Shown: in pieces, positions 61,494 to 64,000 of the stretch
Layout: each line of letters starts with the position of its first letter
How positions within the stretch are numbered: the first letter of the stretch is position 1
From: Rhodophyticola sp017644125
GTDB lineage: Bacteria; Pseudomonadota; Alphaproteobacteria; Rhodobacterales; Rhodobacteraceae
Assembly (NCBI RefSeq): GCF_042140125.1
Contig: NZ_CP159473.1
Strand: one strand, 5' to 3'
Length of the DNA stretch: 64,000 nt
Position numbers and translations under genes: made by a program
Notes under the pieces: generated by a model
Databases searched by the model: none
Seen by the model: only the letters and a program-made list of their open reading frames with translations
What the model was told of the DNA's origin: nothing

Positions 61494-61682
61494 ATGGTCA
61501 AGATCGTCACCCTTTTTCTGATCGGCATGGTGGTTCTGGCCTTGTTTGGCCGGCTGCGGCTGCCGCGGATCGGGCGCGGCGGTCGGCCCGGCGGTCTGCC
61601 GAAACCACGGCTGTGCCCCGAATGCGGGCGTTACAATCTCAAGGGCGGGCCGTGCCGCCACTGTTCCGAAGGGCAAAGCTAA
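61494..61682 (+). CDS. Small membrane-anchored zinc-ribbon protein
   Basis: A 62-residue protein with one N-terminal transmembrane segment (VTLFLIGMVVLALFG), a basic Gly/Arg linker and a C-terminal zinc knuckle CPECGRYNLKGGPCRHC with two CxxC pairs. It is packed three bases after the S49 peptidase and three bases before the exchanger, which supports a real gene. It may be a partner of the peptidase; no function is established. Confidence 0.75.
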   Translation: MVKIVTLFLIGMVVLALFGRLRLPRIGRGGRPGGLPKPRLCPECGRYNLKGGPCRHCSEGQS

Positions 61683-61685
61683 GCG

Positions 61686-62639
61686 ATGGTCATCGAGTTC
61701 TTGCTGGCGGGCCTTGGCCTGGTCATCCTGCTCTTGGCTGGTGACGTCCTTGTCCGCGGCGCGGTGAATCTCAGCCTCAGGCTCGGTATCCCGGCGCTGA
61801 TCGTCAGTCTGACCGTGGTGGCTTTCGGCACGTCGGCACCCGAACTTCTGATCTCGATTCAGGCGATTCTTGACGGTGTGCCGGGTCTGGCTCTCGGCAA
61901 TGTGGTGGGCTCCAACACTGCGAATATCCTGCTGGTTCTGGGGGTGCCTGCCTTGATCTCGGGGCTCGATACGCGCAAATGCGAGACCCGGCGGACCTAT
62001 CTGATGATGATCGCGGGCACGTTCCTGTTCATTGGTCTCGCCTATGCCGGGCCGTTTCTCTGGTGGCACGGGCTTGTTCTTCTGGCCGCGCTCGGGCTGG
62101 TTCTGGGCGACGCGTTTCGCGATGCGCAGGCCCATCGCGCGGCGGCGAACGGCGTGCCCCCCGAGGAAGAGCTTGAAGAGGCCGACCCGTCGATGCCCGG
62201 CTGGAAGATCGGCCTTTATCTGGTTCTGGGTCTGGTCGGGTTGCCCTTGGGTGCCAGCCTGTTGGTCGACAGTTCGACCGCGATTGCCCGTGCCTACGGT
62301 ATCAGCGAGACGGTCATCGGCCTGACCCTCGTGGCTGTCGGCACCTCTCTGCCGGAACTGGCGACAACGGTGATGGCCGCGATCCGCAAACATGCGGAGG
62401 TGGCGCTCGGCAATGTCATCGGGTCCAACATGTTCAACCTTCTGGCGATCATCGGGGTTGCCGCGCTGGTCGGTCCGATCCCGGTCGACCCCTCGTTTTT
62501 CGCGTTCGATTTCTGGGTGATGCTGGCGGCCTCGCTCGTGCTGGCGCCGTTCGTCTTCCTGAAGCTGGGGATGGGGCGGGTCGTGGGGCTGGTATTCGTG
62601 GCACTTTACGTCATTTATATCGCGATGCTTTTGGCCTGA
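61686..62639 (+). CDS. Calcium/sodium antiporter, CaCA family
   Basis: A 317-residue inner-membrane exchanger with ten hydrophobic segments and the two inverted alpha-repeats: GTSAPELLISIQAI...GNVVGSNTANILLVLG near residues 46-86 and GTSLPELATTVMAAI...GNVIGSNMFNLLAIIG near 221-260. The paired Glu and Asn residues bind cations. It would exchange Ca2+ for Na+ or H+. Confidence 0.93.
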   Translation: MVIEFLLAGLGLVILLLAGDVLVRGAVNLSLRLGIPALIVSLTVVAFGTSAPELLISIQAILDGVPGLALGNVVGSNTANILLVLGVPALISGLDTRKCETRRTYLMMIAGTFLFIGLAYAGPFLWWHGLVLLAALGLVLGDAFRDAQAHRAAANGVPPEEELEEADPSMPGWKIGLYLVLGLVGLPLGASLLVDSSTAIARAYGISETVIGLTLVAVGTSLPELATTVMAAIRKHAEVALGNVIGSNMFNLLAIIGVAALVGPIPVDPSFFAFDFWVMLAASLVLAPFVFLKLGMGRVVGLVFVALYVIYIAMLLA

Positions 62640-62656
62640 GGCGGGGAGGCGGCGAC

Positions 62657-63430
62657 ATGGCTGCATTGGTGACCGGAGCCGGCAAGCGTATTGGCCGGGC
62701 CATGGCCCTGACGCTTGCGGAGATGGGCCATGACGTGGCCGTGCATTTCGCCAGTTCGCACGCGGAAGCCGCCGAGACGGTGAACGAGATCAGGGCCCTT
62801 GGCCAAAAGGCCGTCGCCCTGCAGGCGGACCTTTTGTCGGAAGAAGAAACGGTCGCCTTGGTCCCCCGCGCGGCGGATGCTTTGGAAGCGCCGATTACCG
62901 TGCTCGTCAACAACGCCTCGATCTTCGAGTACGACACCTTGTCGAGTGCGACGCGCGAAAGCTGGGACAGGCATATCGGATCGAACCTGCGCGCACCGTT
63001 TCTGCTGACACAGGCCATGGCCGCACAGATGCCCGTCACCCTCGGGCAGGAAGGTGGCCCCATGGCCGACGGGCTGGTCGTCAACATGATCGACCAGCGC
63101 GTGCGCAAACTGACGCCCGAATTCATGACCTACACCATCGCGAAAATGGGCCTCTGGGCCTTTACCCGAACCGCCGCGCAGGCGCTGGCGCCACGCATCC
63201 GGGTCAACGCCATAGGCCCCGGGCCCACGATGCAAGGCGTCCGGCAGTCGGCGGAGCATTTCGCGGCGCAGCGCGCGGCCACGCTTCTGGAACGCGGCGC
63301 AGACCCGGCCGATATCTGCAATGCGCTCCGGTATCTCATCGGTGCCCCGGCGGTGACCGGGCAGCTGATCTGCGTTGATGGGGGGCAGCATCTGGCATGG
63401 CAGACGCCGGATGTGCTTGGGGTTGAATAA
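62657..63430 (+). CDS. SDR oxidoreductase, pteridine reductase-like
   Basis: A 257-residue SDR with TGAGKRIGRAMA as the cofactor motif; the Arg in this position, plus active-site YTIAK and DQRVRKLTPEFMTY, resemble pteridine reductase/FolM proteins that reduce dihydrobiopterin- or folate-type substrates. GPGPTMQGVRQS follows the usual PG motif. The ribosome site is GGGGAGG. It lies upstream of uvrC as in many relatives. Confidence 0.87.
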   Translation: MAALVTGAGKRIGRAMALTLAEMGHDVAVHFASSHAEAAETVNEIRALGQKAVALQADLLSEEETVALVPRAADALEAPITVLVNNASIFEYDTLSSATRESWDRHIGSNLRAPFLLTQAMAAQMPVTLGQEGGPMADGLVVNMIDQRVRKLTPEFMTYTIAKMGLWAFTRTAAQALAPRIRVNAIGPGPTMQGVRQSAEHFAAQRAATLLERGADPADICNALRYLIGAPAVTGQLICVDGGQHLAWQTPDVLGVE

Positions 63431-63741
63431 GGCCGGATCCGCCGTACCTGCTGCGTGATCGGCCAGTTGTCCACCGTCCTAGACAGTGTAACAAGGCGAT
63501 CACGCTTTTATGACGGGGCTGTGACCCGACGGCAAACGGGAAAAATTATCTTTATAAAACAAGTAGTTGATAATGCGCCTAAAAAATAGGCAAATCGATG
63601 AAGGGGGCCAAAAACAAGGAGAAAATCGTCCTGACCAAGATTTATCCTGAGGCTTGTCCACAGGAACCGTGGAAAGCTTTGGGGTTGAACCCTGCCTGCT
63701 CTCATTGCAGCGAGGCAGAGAATCGCCGAGACCTTTGAGAC
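63431..63741. other. AT-rich intergenic region upstream of uvrC
   Basis: No gene is supported in these 311 bases. The stretch 63540-63600 is strikingly A/T-rich compared with the rest of the window and includes a small hairpin GCCTA-AAAAA-TAGGC. It probably holds the uvrC promoter. Two DnaA-box-like sequences (TTGTCCACC at 63467-63475, TTGTCCACA at 63654-63662) flank the A/T island. Confidence 0.5.
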
Positions 63742-64000
63742 ATGCCTGAAAACCGTGCAGAAGCCGTGCCGACCGGGCACACCGTGATCCAGTCCTATCT
63801 GAAGACGCTCGACAACTCGCCGGGCGTCTACAGGATGCTCGATCCGCAATCCCGCGTGCTTTACGTGGGAAAGGCGCGCGCGCTCAGGAAGCGGGTTTCG
63901 AGCTACGCCAAGCCCGCCGGTCACGATCCGCGGATCGCCAGGATGATCCGCGAGACGGCGTCGATGATGTTTCTGACCACGCGCACGGAAACCGAAGCGC
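63742..64000 (+). CDS. uvrC: UvrABC excinuclease subunit C, 5' part
   Basis: The first 86 codons of UvrC, cut off by the window's right edge. The N-terminal GIY-YIG nuclease domain is clear: SPGVYRMLDPQSRVLYVGKARALRKRVSSY, with the catalytic Tyr and Arg. It makes the 3' incision in nucleotide excision repair. The start ATG at 63742 precedes MPENRAEAVPTGHTVIQSYL, a usual-length N-terminus. Confidence 0.95.
   Translation, partial: MPENRAEAVPTGHTVIQSYLKTLDNSPGVYRMLDPQSRVLYVGKARALRKRVSSYAKPAGHDPRIARMIRETASMMFLTTRTETEA

Noticed and set aside
60561..62666. 701-residue minus-strand frame opposite the peptidase and exchanger
   Set aside because: His/Arg/Gln-rich shadow of three clear plus-strand genes.
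63431..63741. Possible replication origin upstream of uvrC (A/T island with two DnaA-box-like sequences)
   Set aside because: Only two imperfect boxes, no dnaA, hemE, parAB or gidA genes nearby, and promoter A/T-richness explains the island. GC-skew of the whole replicon would decide.
1..64000. CRISPR array, rRNA and tRNA genes
   Set aside because: No regularly spaced repeats and no tRNA cloverleaf or rRNA signature were seen in any intergenic region.

Overview
The window is about 64 kb of high-GC DNA with densely packed, often ATGA-coupled operons. Gene content and style (FecCD-type iron ABC genes, phnCDEE, modABC, TIGR03308-like hexapeptide protein beside phnM, SDR gene next to uvrC) suggest an alphaproteobacterium, most likely of the Rhodobacteraceae/Roseobacter group. 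This is inferred from gene content; no rRNA or tRNA gene is present to confirm it.

Layout. (1) 1-9.7 kb is an accessory island. It holds a lower-GC helical protein (5' end outside the window), a 1446-residue protein joining an N-terminal GHKL/HSP90-like ATPase to a C-terminal HNH nuclease (a candidate anti-phage system), a tiny zinc-ribbon gene, an IS3-type remnant that has cut off an alanine/ornithine-racemase-like gene behind a DUF1611 gene, and an intact IS110-type element with a possible bridge-RNA region. (2) 9.7-19.8 kb is an iron/siderophore uptake locus: a Suc_Fer-like Fe-S protein, one ATPase, two FecCD permeases, four consecutive and divergent periplasmic binding proteins, a 55-residue secreted peptide and a fused ABC exporter-type protein. 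(3) 20-21.8 kb is an Xre/MmyB-like regulator divergent from an alpha/beta hydrolase, with a palindrome between them. (4) 22.2-33.4 kb is a copper-handling region: DUF411 protein, CopZ-like chaperone, CopA ATPase behind a textbook CueR-type promoter, VTT membrane protein, Met-rich EF-hand protein, a two-component pair, cytochrome c, cupredoxin, multicopper oxidase and an L,D-transpeptidase. Two near-identical 19-bp tandem-repeat boxes precede the two-component genes and the oxidase operon.

(5) 33.7-46.7 kb is one long minus-strand operon for uptake and non-phosphorylative breakdown of a sugar. It encodes an ABC importer, two SDR dehydrogenases, an SMP-30 lactonase, an enolase-superfamily dehydratase, an FAH-type hydrolase, a mutarotase, a GH38-like enzyme and an embedded GntR/FCD regulator. 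The enzyme set matches the L-fucose/L-rhamnose diketo-deoxy route. (6) 46.9-48.6 kb has an endonuclease III-like gene and a sulfotransferase-like gene. (7) 48.9-57.9 kb is a phosphonate locus: sugar-phosphate isomerase-like protein and PhnM on one strand; hexapeptide protein, PhnD, PhnC, two PhnE, an acyl-CoA-ligase-like enzyme and an SDR on the other. A good Pho box lies in the divergent region, and no C-P lyase core genes (phnGHIJKL) are in the window. (8) 57.9-64 kb has modABC, an S49 peptidase, a small zinc-ribbon protein, a Ca2+/Na+ exchanger, a pteridine-reductase-like SDR and the start of uvrC.

The most unusual content is the GHKL-HNH protein with its neighbour, the four-binding-protein iron transporter, and the shared copper regulatory boxes. 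No CRISPR array, rRNA or tRNA was recognised.
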